Positions 38,977-47,610 of a stretch of 64,000 nt of DNA are shown piece by piece. Position 1 is the first letter of the stretch. The number at the start of each line of letters is the position of its first letter. The position numbers and the translations under genes were made by a program. Source of the DNA: JAJEEA01 sp965243615 (GTDB lineage: Bacteria; Acidobacteriota; Vicinamibacteria; Vicinamibacterales; UBA8438); NCBI GenBank assembly GCA_965243615.1, contig CBDEVO010000003.1, forward strand, positions 3,658,001 through 3,722,000, read 5' to 3'. The notes beneath the pieces are model-generated. The model was not told the origin of the DNA. It worked only from the letters and a program-made list of their open reading frames with translations, and did no database searches.

Positions 38977-40193
38977 GCATCGCGTCGATCGCGGAACGGG
39001 TGCGCGAGGGCCGCCGGATCGACGGCCGCGAGGCGTTGCGGCTCTACACCGGCGCGTCGACGGCGCTGCTCGGGCGCCTCGCCGACGGCATCCGGGCCCG
39101 CAAGCACCCCTCCGGGGTGGTGACCTACATCATCGACCGGAACGTGAACTACACGAACGTGTGCGTGGCCCGGTGCAATTTCTGCGCGTTCTATCGCCCC
39201 GTGGGGTCCTCCGAGGGCTACGTGCTGGGCTTCGACGAGCTGTTCCGAAAGATCGACGAGACCCGCGCGGTCGGGGGAGAGCAGCTCCTGCTGCAGGGCG
39301 GGCACAACCCCGATCTGCCCCTCGAGTGGTACGAGGACCTGTTCTCGGCGGTCAAGGCCCGCTATCCCGACTTCAGGCTCCACGCCCTGTCCCCGCCCGA
39401 GATCCTGCACCTGTCGAGGCTCTCGCAGGAGCCGGTGGCGGAGGTGGTCCGCCGGCTCGTGGCGGCCGGGCTCGACAGCGTTCCCGGCGGGGGCGCGGAG
39501 ATTCTCGTGGACCGGGTGCGCCGCGAGCTGAACTGCTACTCCAAGGCCACCGCCGACGAGTGGCTCTCGGTGATGCGCCGCGTGCACGAGGCCGGCCTGC
39601 GATCGACCGCGACGATGATGTACGGCAGCGTCGACACCCCCGCCGAGCGGGTCGAGCACCTGTGCCGCCTGCGGGAGCTGCAGGACGAGACCGGCGGGTT
39701 CACCGCCTTCATCACCTGGAGCTATCAGCCCGCCAACACCGAGCTGTCCGGCGTCGAGGCGACGGGCATCGATTACCTGCGGACCCTCGCGCTCTCGCGC
39801 ATCGTCCTCGACAACTTCGACAACCTGCAGGCGTCCTGGGTCACGCAGGGCGGCAAGGTGGGCCAGTTGAGCCTCGCCTTCGGGGCCAACGACATGGGCA
39901 GCGTGATGATCGAGGAGAACGTGGTCCGCGCCGCCGGGGCCGAGTACTGCATGGACGAGGCCGAGATCGTGCGGAACGTCGAGGACGCCGGCTTCGTGCC
40001 GAAGCGGCGCAACATGACCTACGACATCCTCGGCGACCCTCTCTGCCGCCGCCGGACGATACCCCGGCGCACGACGCTCGCGGTGGCCCGCGCGGCCGGC
40101 GACACCACGGTGCCCGACGAGCTCTCCCAGTACCCCGCGCGCAGCCGGCCCGGCAAGGAGCAGCGTGCGGCGTCCGGCCCGCGGCCGGCCTGA
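38973..40193 (+). CDS. mqnC: Cyclic dehypoxanthinyl futalosine synthase MqnC
   Basis: Radical SAM enzyme of the futalosine pathway. 406 residues with an intact CVARCNFCAF cluster motif (Cys 64, 68, 71) after NVNYTNV, the EQLLLQGGHNPDLPLEWYE block, GAEILVDRVRRELN, and TAFITWSYQPANTEL, typical of MqnC rather than MqnE. C-terminal extension of about 55 residues past the usual end. It overlaps mqnA by four bases. Confidence 0.95.
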   Translation: MSIASIAERVREGRRIDGREALRLYTGASTALLGRLADGIRARKHPSGVVTYIIDRNVNYTNVCVARCNFCAFYRPVGSSEGYVLGFDELFRKIDETRAVGGEQLLLQGGHNPDLPLEWYEDLFSAVKARYPDFRLHALSPPEILHLSRLSQEPVAEVVRRLVAAGLDSVPGGGAEILVDRVRRELNCYSKATADEWLSVMRRVHEAGLRSTATMMYGSVDTPAERVEHLCRLRELQDETGGFTAFITWSYQPANTELSGVEATGIDYLRTLALSRIVLDNFDNLQASWVTQGGKVGQLSLAFGANDMGSVMIEENVVRAAGAEYCMDEAEIVRNVEDAGFVPKRRNMTYDILGDPLCRRRTIPRRTTLAVARAAGDTTVPDELSQYPARSRPGKEQRAASGPRPA

Positions 40194-40216
40194 CCCGCGC
40201 CGCGTCGCGCCGCCGC

Positions 40217-41425
40217 ATGAAGCGCTACGTCGCCGACTGGGTGCTGCCGATCGTGGCGCCGCCGCTGCGCCGGGGTCGGGTCGACGTGCGCGACGGCCGC
40301 ATCGCGGGGGTCGGGGCGGCTGACGGCGCGGCGCCGGGGCCGGTCGTCGACCTGGGGTGCGTCGCGCTCCTGCCGGCCCTGGTCAACGCCCACACGCACC
40401 TGGAGCTGTCGGGGTTGCGGGGCGCGGTGCACCCGGCCGCGTCGATGCCCCAGTGGGTCGACCGCCTCCTCGAGCGCCGGGCGCAAGCGGGGGCGCCGGA
40501 CCCGGAGGCAATCCGCGGGGCCGTCGCCGAGGCGCGGGCGACGGGCACGGGGCTGCTGGGGGACATCGGCAACACCACGGCGGCGGCGCCGATCCTGGCC
40601 GAGGCGGGCATGCCGGCGCGCCTCTTCAGGGAGGTCGTCGCGTTCCCCGACGCCGGGGCGGACGTCGCCGTGGACGCGGCGGCGGCCGACCTCGCCCCGC
40701 TCGCGACGGCCGGCGGGCTGCGGGTGGGGCTGGCCGCGCACGCCCCCTACTCGGTCGGTCCCGCGGCGTTCGCGGCCCTCGACGCGGCGGCCCGGCGGCG
40801 CTTCGGCGGGCCCCGGTCCATTCACCTCGGGGAGTCCCCGGAGGAGATCGAGTTCCTGCGCACCGGGCGCGGCCCCTGGCGCCGGCTCCTCGAGCGGATC
40901 GGGCGCTGGGAGCCGGCCTGGACGCCGCCGCGGTGCGGGCCGGTGGAGTACCTCGACCGGCTGGGCTGGCTGCGCGAGGGGCTGGTGGCGGTCCACGGCG
41001 TGCAGTTGACGGACGCCGAGCTGCGGCGGTTGGCCGAACGGGGCGCGTTCCTGGTGACCTGCCCGCGCAGCAACGCCTGGACCGGGGTCGGCCATCCCCC
41101 GATCGAGCGGTTCCTGCGGGCGGGGGTGCGGCTCGCGGTCGGCACCGACAGCCTCGCCAGCGTCCCCGACCTCAACCTGTTCAGCGAGCTCGCCCTGATG
41201 CGGCGCCTCGCCCCCTCGGCGCCGGCCCGCCGACTGCTGGCGTGCGCGACGCTTCGCGGGGCCGAGGCGCTCGGGTTCGACGACGAGCTCGGGGCCGTCG
41301 CGCCCGGCCTCCGCGCCGACCTCATCGGGGTGCGCATTCCCCCCGGCGTGGGCGATGTGGAAGAATATCTCCTGGGCGGGGTCACGCCGGACCGCGTCGT
41401 GCGGCTCGAGAGCCTCGCCCGCTGA
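40217..41425 (+). CDS. mqnX: Amidohydrolase, likely aminofutalosine deaminase
   Basis: 402-residue metal-dependent amidohydrolase. Zinc residues visible: LVNAHTHLELSGL (HxH), VHGVQLTDAEL and GTDSLASVPDLNLF (terminal Asp). Context, directly after mqnC, suggests deamination of 6-amino-6-deoxyfutalosine as done by MqnX; members of this superfamily also deaminate adenosine or guanine, so the substrate is inferred from the operon. It starts 23 bp after mqnC. Confidence 0.8.
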   Translation: MKRYVADWVLPIVAPPLRRGRVDVRDGRIAGVGAADGAAPGPVVDLGCVALLPALVNAHTHLELSGLRGAVHPAASMPQWVDRLLERRAQAGAPDPEAIRGAVAEARATGTGLLGDIGNTTAAAPILAEAGMPARLFREVVAFPDAGADVAVDAAAADLAPLATAGGLRVGLAAHAPYSVGPAAFAALDAAARRRFGGPRSIHLGESPEEIEFLRTGRGPWRRLLERIGRWEPAWTPPRCGPVEYLDRLGWLREGLVAVHGVQLTDAELRRLAERGAFLVTCPRSNAWTGVGHPPIERFLRAGVRLAVGTDSLASVPDLNLFSELALMRRLAPSAPARRLLACATLRGAEALGFDDELGAVAPGLRADLIGVRIPPGVGDVEEYLLGGVTPDRVVRLESLAR

Positions 41426-41475
41426 CGGCGCCCGTCGCGCGTCCGGCAGGCGCCCCCGCATCCAGGCGGCCCGAC

Positions 41476-42342
41476 ATGACGGCTTCGGCTATCCGCTACG
41501 TCCGATCGTGCTTCTCGCTGGTGCGGTTCGGCCACTCGGTCTTCGCGATCCCGTTCGCCCTCGTCGGCGCCCTCCTCGCGGCGGAGCAGCATCCGTTGAC
41601 GCTCGCCCGCATCGGCTGGATCGTCGCGGCGATGGTGACCGCCCGCACCGCCGCGATGGGGTTCAACCGGCTGGTCGACGCGCGCTACGACGCCCTCAAC
41701 CCCAGGACCGCCGGCCGCGAGCTGCCGCGCGGGGCGCTCTCGCGGGGGGACGCGATCGGGCTGGTGACCCTGTCCTCGCTGGCCTTCGTCCTCGTGACGA
41801 CGCAGCTCGGGTGGGTCTGCCTGGTGCTGTCCCCGCTGGCCCTCGCCATCGTGTTCTGGTACTCGCTGGCGAAACGGTTCACGACGTGGACCCAGATGTA
41901 CCTCGGGTTGGCCCTCGCCGTCGCCCCCGTCGGGGGCTGGCTGGCCGCGGGCGGCGGCGCCGGGTGGGAGCCTTGGCTGCTGGCCCTGGCCGTCGGCACG
42001 TGGGTGGCGGGGTTCGACATCCTGTACGCCTGCCAGGACCTGGATTTCGATCGGGCCCAGGGCCTGCGCTCGATTCCCGTCCGTTTCGGCGTCGGCCGGT
42101 CGCTGGTGATGGCGCGCTGGCTGCACGCGGGGACGGTCGCGGCGATGGCCGCGGTGGCCGTGGCCGCCCCCCTCGGCGCCTGGTACCTCGCGGGGGTCGG
42201 GGGGGTCGCGGCGCTGCTCGCGTGGGAGCAGTCGCTGGTGCGGGCCGACGACCTCTCGCGGGTGAAGCAGGCGTTCGACCTGAACGGGTACGTGGGTTTC
42301 TTCTACCTGGCCGCGACGGCCGTGGCCCTCCATGCCGGATGA
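41476..42342 (+). CDS. mqnP: UbiA-type prenyltransferase (MqnP)
   Basis: 288 residues, seven to nine membrane helices. The first Asp-rich motif is NRLVDARYDALNPRT (about 60-75) and the second DLDFDRAQGLRSIPVRFG, as in the UbiA family. Adds the prenyl tail in menaquinone synthesis; the futalosine pathway uses MqnP at this step. Its stop overlaps the ubiX-like gene by 11 bp. Confidence 0.92.
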   Translation: MTASAIRYVRSCFSLVRFGHSVFAIPFALVGALLAAEQHPLTLARIGWIVAAMVTARTAAMGFNRLVDARYDALNPRTAGRELPRGALSRGDAIGLVTLSSLAFVLVTTQLGWVCLVLSPLALAIVFWYSLAKRFTTWTQMYLGLALAVAPVGGWLAAGGGAGWEPWLLALAVGTWVAGFDILYACQDLDFDRAQGLRSIPVRFGVGRSLVMARWLHAGTVAAMAAVAVAAPLGAWYLAGVGGVAALLAWEQSLVRADDLSRVKQAFDLNGYVGFFYLAATAVALHAG

Positions 42343-42946
42343 ACGCGGGCGCTGCGTCTCGGTGGGCATCACCGGCGCGAGCGGGGCCCTGTACGCGGTG
42401 CGCACCGTCGCGGCCCTCCTCGCCGGCGGCTTCCGGGTCGAGCTGGTGGTCTCGGACTTCGGCCGGCGCCTGCTGCACGACGAGCTCGGCGAGGCCGCCT
42501 CGTGCGACCGGCTGATCGAGTACCTCACCGCCCGCTACGGCGACGACGTGCGGGCCGGCACCCTCGTCGTCCACAGCAACCGCAACCTCGGGGCGTCGAT
42601 CGCCAGCGGCAGCTATGCCTGCGCGGGGATGGCCATCGTGCCCTGCTCCATGAAGACCCTGGCCGGGGTGGCGCACGGGCTGTCGCGGAGCCTCATCGAA
42701 CGCGCCGCCGACGTCATGCTCAAGGAGCGCCGCCCCCTCGTGATCGTGCCCCGCGAGACGCCCATGAGCCTGCCGCAACTGCGCAACCTCGTGGCCTCGG
42801 CCGAGGCGGGGGCCACGGTGCTGCCCGCCATGCCGGCGTTCTACCAGGGCCCCCGGACCCTCGACGACCTCGCCGACTTCATGGCCGGGAAGATCCTCGA
42901 CGCGCTGCGGGTCCCGCACGCCCTCTATCCTCCATGGACGGGATGA
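42332..42946 (+). CDS. ubiX: UbiX-like flavin prenyltransferase
   Basis: Makes prenylated FMN, the cofactor of UbiD-type decarboxylases. 204 residues: GITGASGALYAVRTV (FMN loop), NRNLGASIASGSYACAGMAIVPCSMKTLAGVAHG, and PRETPMSLPQLRNL. In futalosine clusters such proteins are called MqnM. The matching decarboxylase (MqnL/UbiD) is not in this operon. Confidence 0.93.
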   Translation: MPDERGRCVSVGITGASGALYAVRTVAALLAGGFRVELVVSDFGRRLLHDELGEAASCDRLIEYLTARYGDDVRAGTLVVHSNRNLGASIASGSYACAGMAIVPCSMKTLAGVAHGLSRSLIERAADVMLKERRPLVIVPRETPMSLPQLRNLVASAEAGATVLPAMPAFYQGPRTLDDLADFMAGKILDALRVPHALYPPWTG

Positions 42947-43704
42947 CGGGGGATCCGGCGCGCCGGCCTCCCGGGCACGGGGCCGCTCCCCTCGACAAGA
43001 CCCCGGGGCGCATCGCGGGGATGTTCGACGCCATCGCCCACCGCTACGACCGCCTGAACCACGTGCTCAGCGCGGGGCTCGACCGGCGGTGGCGGCGGCA
43101 GGCGGTGGCGGCGGTCGGGGCGCCGGCCGGCGCCCGGTTCATCGACGTGTGCACGGGCACCGCGGACCTCGCGATCGCCGCGTGCCGCGGGGACGCGCCG
43201 GCCGGGGCGGTCCTCGGCGTCGACTTCGCGGGGGCGATGCTGGACATCGGGCTGCGCAAGGTGCGGGCGTCCGGGCTCGGCGGACGGGTGCGGCTGGTCC
43301 GGGGCGACGCCTGCCGGCTGCCGTGCGGGCCGGCGACGATGGACGCGGCGACCATCGGGTTCGGCATCCGGAACGTGGTCGATCCGGTGCAGGCGGTCCG
43401 GGAGATCGCCCGCGTCCTCAAGCCGGGCGGCCGACTGGCCATCCTGGAGTTCGGAGAGCCGCGCCTGCCGTTGTTTCGGGGGGCGTACCTGTGGTACTTC
43501 CGGCACGTGCTGCCCCGCGTCGGGCGGTGGCTGTCCCGGCACGCCGACGCGTACGCCTACCTGCCCGCCTCGGTCCACGCCTTCCTCGGGCCGGACGCGC
43601 TGGCGGCGGTGCTGCGAGAGTGCGGGTTCGACGAGGTCCGCGTCGACCGCCTCGCCCTCGGCATCGTCTGTCTCTACGTGGCCCGGAGGCGGCCGGGACC
43701 CTGA
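42943..43704 (+). CDS. ubiE: Demethylmenaquinone methyltransferase UbiE/MenG
   Basis: Last step of menaquinone synthesis (and ubiquinone where present). 253 residues with FDAIAHRYDRLNHVLSAGLDRRWRR, DVCTGTADLAIAA (SAM loop), and IGFGIRNVVDPVQAVREIARVLKPGGRLAILEF, characteristic of UbiE. ATGA overlap with ubiX-like gene; an ATG nine bases earlier is possible. Last gene of the menaquinone operon; the downstream DNA has been hit by an insertion sequence. Confidence 0.95.
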   Translation: MTGDPARRPPGHGAAPLDKTPGRIAGMFDAIAHRYDRLNHVLSAGLDRRWRRQAVAAVGAPAGARFIDVCTGTADLAIAACRGDAPAGAVLGVDFAGAMLDIGLRKVRASGLGGRVRLVRGDACRLPCGPATMDAATIGFGIRNVVDPVQAVREIARVLKPGGRLAILEFGEPRLPLFRGAYLWYFRHVLPRVGRWLSRHADAYAYLPASVHAFLGPDALAAVLRECGFDEVRVDRLALGIVCLYVARRRPGP

Positions 43705-43736
43705 AGAGCGGTCGCACGACGCCGGGTTGCACCTGG

Positions 43737-43767
43737 GCCGCCGGTGGAACGCGGCGGGCCTCTGTCG
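43737..43767. repeat. Repeat-like copy interrupted by the IS
   Basis: GCCGCCGGTGGAACGCGGCGG then GCCTCTG, close to the head of the dispersed repeat (GCGCCGTGGAACGGCGCGGG). It ends at the IS target site. The similarity is shorter and less exact than in other copies. Confidence 0.4.
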
Positions 43768-43854
43768 GGGTGCACGTCAAGAAAGTTGGGGATTGCGGTT
43801 GGGGTATTGAGCGAGCACGGATCGACCGATGGCTCGGGTGGGAGGATTCAGACC

Positions 43855-44082
43855 TTGCCCGAGGCGCAGTTGACTGAACCGCTCGATCACGCGGCCAAAA
43901 AAAAGGGCGTCCGGGAGCTGTTCGCCGCGTTGGAGGCGGCGGTCAAGGCCGATGTGGACGCGTTTCACCGACGAGGAGACGCGAATGCCCAGGACTTCGA
44001 AACCCTCTTGCAGACGGTTCACCGTCGAGCGCTCGCCACGGCGAGCCAAGCCGCCAAGCTGGTTGGCGCGCAGCGTTCGTAG
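43855..44082 (+). CDS. Short IS ORF resembling the transposase N-terminus
   Basis: 75 residues from a TTG start with GGGAGGA eight bases upstream. It contains ELFAALEAAVKADVDAFHRR and QDFETLLQTVHRRALATASQAAKL, similar to the transposase segment FVAALAAEIDALIGPG-QDFEALEQALRRQALGLAA encoded just downstream in the other frame. So it is a diverged duplicate of that region. A run of eight A (43897-43904) before GGG could allow slippage. Whether it is made alone or fused is unknown. Confidence 0.5.
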   Translation: MPEAQLTEPLDHAAKKKGVRELFAALEAAVKADVDAFHRRGDANAQDFETLLQTVHRRALATASQAAKLVGAQRS

Positions 44083-44198
44083 CCGCGCTCGCGGCTGAAA
44101 TCGATGCCCTCATCGGGCCGGGGAACGTCGACGCGCAGGACTTCGAGGCCCTCGAGCAGGCGCTCCGTCGCCAAGCCCTCGGCCTCGCCGCTGAGGCG

Positions 44199-45398
44199 AT
44201 GGCGGAGTACTACGACGCCGACGATTCTGACCATTCGGGTTCGACGATAGCGTGCGCCTGCGGCCAGACGGCGCACTACGCCGGCCGCCGCCCGAAGACC
44301 TTCACCACGCTGTTGGGACCGCTGACCCTGCACCGCGCCTACTACCACTGCGCCGCCTGCCGCCGGGGAACCTGTCCCCGCGACCGGGCCCTGGGCCTGC
44401 AGGACACCTCGCTGTCGCCCGCCACGACGCGGCTGGTGGGCTTGGCGGCGACGAGCGTCAGCTTCGCCGAAGCGAGCGAGTGGATGGGGGAACTGGCCGG
44501 CGTGGCGGTTGACCCCAAACAGGTCGAGCGCACCGCCGAAGCGCTGGGCCGCGAGGTCGCCGACGACGAACGCAAGCGGGTCGAGCCCGCACCCGCTACG
44601 GCGCCGACGATGTATGTGGGGCTGGACGGCACCGGCGTGCCGGTGCGCAAGTCCGAGGTGGAAGGCCGGCGCGGCAAGCAGCCCGACGGCTCCGCCAAGA
44701 CCCGCGAAGTCAAGCTCGTCACCGTGTGGACGGCGGAAACACGCACCGCCGACGGCCTCCCCGAACGCGACCCCGGGTCGGTCAGCTACAGCGCCGCGGT
44801 CGAGAGCGCGGCCAGCCGCGACACCGACCCGCAGCCGGCCGCCTTCCCGCAACGCGCCCATCGAGAGGCGCAACGGCGCGGCTTCGTCACCGCCGCCCGA
44901 CAGGTCGTCATCGGCGACGGCGCCCCCTGGATCTGGAACGTGGCCGGCGAGCATTTTCCCGACGCCATCCAAATCGTCGACATCTACCACGCCAAGGGTC
45001 ATCTGTGCGATGTCGCCAAGGCCGTCTACGGCCCCGGCACGGACTTGGCCGACCGGTGGGGCAAGGCCCGGCGGGACGAGTTGGACGCGGGGCGGATCGA
45101 TGCGATCCTGGCCGAACTGCACGCTCACAGCGAGAAGTGCGAGGAGGCCCGCAAGTGCATCGACTACCTGACCCGCAACCGCCATCGGATGCGCTATCCG
45201 GAGTTCCGAGCGGCGGGTTTCTGTGTGTCGTCGGGTGTCGTCGAGGCCGGCTGCAAGCTCGCCATCGGCGCTCGGCTCAAGCGCGCCGGCATGCACTGGA
45301 CCGTGGCCGGCGCCAACGCCATCATCGCCCTGCGGTGCTGCAAGCTCAGTGGCCGCTTCGAGGACTTCTGGGAACGACGAGCCGGCAGGGCCGCCTGA
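44199..45398 (+). CDS. ISKra4-family transposase
   Basis: 399 residues from the first ATG, but family-like sequence continues about 45 codons upstream in frame (to about 44073) with no ATG, GTG or TTG, so the native N-terminus may be reached by a -1 shift from the short ORF. Seen: zinc-like CACG, CAAC, C-rich region, RRPKTFTTLLGPLTLHRAYYHC (the ISKra4 signature), catalytic-type Asp residues in MYVGLDGTGVP and VIGDGAPWIWN, and HAKGHLCDVAKAVYG. The C-terminal SGVVEAGCKLAIGARLKRAGMHW is typical of the family. Confidence 0.88.
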   Translation: MAEYYDADDSDHSGSTIACACGQTAHYAGRRPKTFTTLLGPLTLHRAYYHCAACRRGTCPRDRALGLQDTSLSPATTRLVGLAATSVSFAEASEWMGELAGVAVDPKQVERTAEALGREVADDERKRVEPAPATAPTMYVGLDGTGVPVRKSEVEGRRGKQPDGSAKTREVKLVTVWTAETRTADGLPERDPGSVSYSAAVESAASRDTDPQPAAFPQRAHREAQRRGFVTAARQVVIGDGAPWIWNVAGEHFPDAIQIVDIYHAKGHLCDVAKAVYGPGTDLADRWGKARRDELDAGRIDAILAELHAHSEKCEEARKCIDYLTRNRHRMRYPEFRAAGFCVSSGVVEAGCKLAIGARLKRAGMHWTVAGANAIIALRCCKLSGRFEDFWERRAGRAA

Positions 45399-45455
45399 CA
45401 GCCCTCTCACGAATCTGACGTGCACCCCCTCTGTCGCGGAGTGTTGAGGGCGGGG

Positions 45456-45461
45456 TATACT
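45456..45461 (+). promoter_or_regulatory. Putative -10 of the tonB-like gene
   Basis: TATACT in GGGTATACTGGG, 20 bp before the gene. No -35 of quality at 16-18 bp (45433-45438, partly target duplication). Since the IS inserted just upstream, activity now may depend on IS DNA. Confidence 0.45.
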
Positions 45462-45481
45462 GGGAATCACGCTCCCGGCCC

Positions 45482-46525
45482 ATGTACTTCGACTTCGAGA
45501 GCCGCCGCTTCGAGACGCCGACCGTCGAGTCGGCGATGTCCTACCGCGAGTGTGCTCTCCTTTCCTTCTTCACCCACCTGGTGATCGCGCTGCTGGTGCT
45601 CCTGGGGCCACGCCTGCCGTTCGTGCAGGAGGCGATGGAGCGCCGCGCCCAAAGGCTGGCGGAGCTGGCGGAGCTGGCGGCGGCCGAACAGCTGGCCTTG
45701 CGGCAGGTCCCGGACGACGCGCCGCGGTTCATCTTCGTCGACACCCTGGTGGACCTGCCGGCGTCCGCGCCCCCGCTCCTGGCGGACCTGTCGGACCAGG
45801 ACCGCGTCGCCCAGTCGCCGACCCAGGCCGAGGACCCGCTGAACGACCTCCCCAACGCCGAGGGGAACACGTTCGAGTTCGTGCAGACACCGGACCCTGC
45901 CGACGGGCTCGACCCGCTGACCTCGCCCGGTGACGATCCGGAGGCGATCGAGGCGGCCCTGGAAGAGGTGTCCGACGGGTTCGAGGACGGCGCGCCGGAG
46001 GAGTCCGGGGACGGCGCAGAGGCGGAGCCTGGGGAAGGAGAAGGCGAGTCCCCGCCGCTGCTGGCCGAGCGCCTTTCGCGGCCGCGTCCCCTCGGCGATC
46101 GGCAGGGGACGATTCTGAACCGGGCGTTGCGAGGTCTCGACAGCGTCGCGCGCAACCGGCAGTACTACAATCTGCGCGGCCGTACCGACGAGTACGGCCC
46201 CGACATCCAGTTCGATTCGAAGGGGGTCGACTTCGGCTCCTGGCTCGCGCGGTTCCGTTCCCAGATCTATCGCAACTGGTTCATTCCCTACGCGGCGATG
46301 TCGATGTCGGGGAACGTCGTCCTGACCTTCAACGTCCACATGGACGGGACGTTGACGGACCTCGCGGTCGAGCGGCCGTCCACCGTCGACGCGTTCACCA
46401 ACTCCGCCTACAACGCGATTCGCGGATCGAACCCGACCTACCCCTTGCCCCCGGAGTATCCTGACGACAGCGTCTTCTTCACGGTGACGTTCTACTTCAA
46501 CGAGCGGCCGCCGCCGCACCCCTGA
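45482..46525 (+). CDS. tonB: TonB C-terminal domain protein
   Basis: 347 residues. Cytoplasmic start, one membrane helix (about 24-42, LLSFFTHLVIALLVLLG), a long acidic Pro/Glu linker (about 100-200) and a C-terminal domain (about 250-345) with FGSWLARFRSQIYRNWFIP and VVLTFNVHMDGTLTDLAVERPS, TonB/TolA type. It transmits proton-motive force to outer-membrane receptors; which receptors is unknown. No ExbB/ExbD here. Confidence 0.85.
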   Translation: MYFDFESRRFETPTVESAMSYRECALLSFFTHLVIALLVLLGPRLPFVQEAMERRAQRLAELAELAAAEQLALRQVPDDAPRFIFVDTLVDLPASAPPLLADLSDQDRVAQSPTQAEDPLNDLPNAEGNTFEFVQTPDPADGLDPLTSPGDDPEAIEAALEEVSDGFEDGAPEESGDGAEAEPGEGEGESPPLLAERLSRPRPLGDRQGTILNRALRGLDSVARNRQYYNLRGRTDEYGPDIQFDSKGVDFGSWLARFRSQIYRNWFIPYAAMSMSGNVVLTFNVHMDGTLTDLAVERPSTVDAFTNSAYNAIRGSNPTYPLPPEYPDDSVFFTVTFYFNERPPPHP

Positions 46526-46532
46526 TTCCGGC

Positions 46533-46622
46533 ATGAACGAGCCGCCGCGACTGACGGACCGCCAGCAGCTCGGTCTCCTGATCTTGTTGACGGTGGTGCT
46601 GGTGATGGCGCTCCTGGGGTGA
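46533..46622 (+). CDS. 29-residue single-helix membrane peptide
   Basis: MNEPPRLTDRQQLGLLILL then TVVLVMALLG: a charged start, then one hydrophobic helix. It fills the gap between the tonB-like gene (8 bp upstream) and miaA (1 bp downstream). No Shine-Dalgarno of quality. Function unknown; could also be chance. Confidence 0.4.
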   Translation: MNEPPRLTDRQQLGLLILLTVVLVMALLG

Positions 46623-46623
46623 C

Positions 46624-47610
46624 GTGCGATCGCCCATCCGCCCGCGGGACCCGGACGGGCGACCGGTGCTGCTGGCCGTCGTCGGACCGACGGCGACGGG
46701 CAAGAGCTCGCTCGCGATGGCGGTCGCGGCGCGGTTCGGCGGCGAGGTCCTGGGATGCGACTCGACGGCGGTCTACCGCGGATTCGACATCGGGACCGAC
46801 AAGGTCCCCCCGGGCCGGCAGCGGGGGATTCCGCACCATCTGATCGACGTCGTCGAGCCCGTCGAGGTGTACTCGGCGGCGCGGTACGGCCGGGACGCGG
46901 CCCGGGTGGTGCGCGAAGTGACGGGGAGGGGCCGGCTGCCGATAGTGGCGGGCGGCACCGGCCTCTACTACCGGGCCCTGACGCGGGGGCTGTTCGAGGG
47001 CCCGGGGCGCGACGCCGGGCTTCGGACGCGGCTGGAGCGGGTGGCCCGCGGCCGGGGCCGCGGCACCCTCCATCGGCTGCTCGCGCGTCACGATCCGGCG
47101 TCGGCCCGGCGGGTCCATCCCGCCGACGAGAAGCGGCTGATCCGGGCGCTGGAGGTGTTCCTGCTGACCGGCCGGACCCTGACCGACCACTTCGCCGGGA
47201 CGCGTTCTCCGATCGCGGGACATGCCGTGCTCACGGTGGGCCTGCGGCTGCCCATGGACCAACTGGAGGCGCGCATCGCCGACCGGGTCGACCGGCAGTT
47301 GGCCGGCGGTTTGCTTGACGAGGTTCGGGGCCTGCTCGCGCGGGGCGTGCCCGGGGCCGCGGGGCCGTTCGGCGGGCTCGTGTACCGCCAGGCCCTCGAG
47401 CACCTTCGCGGTGAGCGCGACTTGCGCGGCACCCGGGACCTCATCGTCCGCGAGAACCGGCGCTACGCCCGCCGGCAGTTGACCTGGTTCAAGAGCGAGC
47501 CGGGTGTGCACTGGCTGGGGACGCCGGGTGAGCATCCCGCGGCGTGCGACGCGGCCGCCGAGCTGCTCGACGCCGTCATCCGCGACGGGACGGGGCGCGT
47601 GCTCTCATGA
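46624..47610 (+). CDS. miaA: tRNA dimethylallyltransferase MiaA
   Basis: Prenylates A37 of tRNAs that read U-starting codons. 328 residues with the ATP loop VVGPTATGKSSLAMAVA (about 18-34), GCDSTAVYRGFDIGTDK, GIPHHLIDV, VAGGTGLYYRALTRG and the helical insert, all MiaA blocks. GTG start. ATGA overlap with dgt. Confidence 0.95.
   Translation: MRSPIRPRDPDGRPVLLAVVGPTATGKSSLAMAVAARFGGEVLGCDSTAVYRGFDIGTDKVPPGRQRGIPHHLIDVVEPVEVYSAARYGRDAARVVREVTGRGRLPIVAGGTGLYYRALTRGLFEGPGRDAGLRTRLERVARGRGRGTLHRLLARHDPASARRVHPADEKRLIRALEVFLLTGRTLTDHFAGTRSPIAGHAVLTVGLRLPMDQLEARIADRVDRQLAGGLLDEVRGLLARGVPGAAGPFGGLVYRQALEHLRGERDLRGTRDLIVRENRRYARRQLTWFKSEPGVHWLGTPGEHPAACDAAAELLDAVIRDGTGRVLS

Larger units (their letters stand above)
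43768..45427 (+). mobile_element. ISKra4-like insertion sequence with 9-bp target duplication
   Basis: 1,660 bp. Both ends start GGGTGCACGTCA as perfect inverted repeats (left 43768-43779, right 45416-45427). The flanks are the identical 9-mer CCTCTGTCG (43759-43767 and 45428-45436), a clean target-site duplication. It carries a transposase and a short ORF upstream of it. It separates ubiE from the tonB-like gene. Ends, duplication and coding frame are intact, so the insertion is probably recent. Confidence 0.9.
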
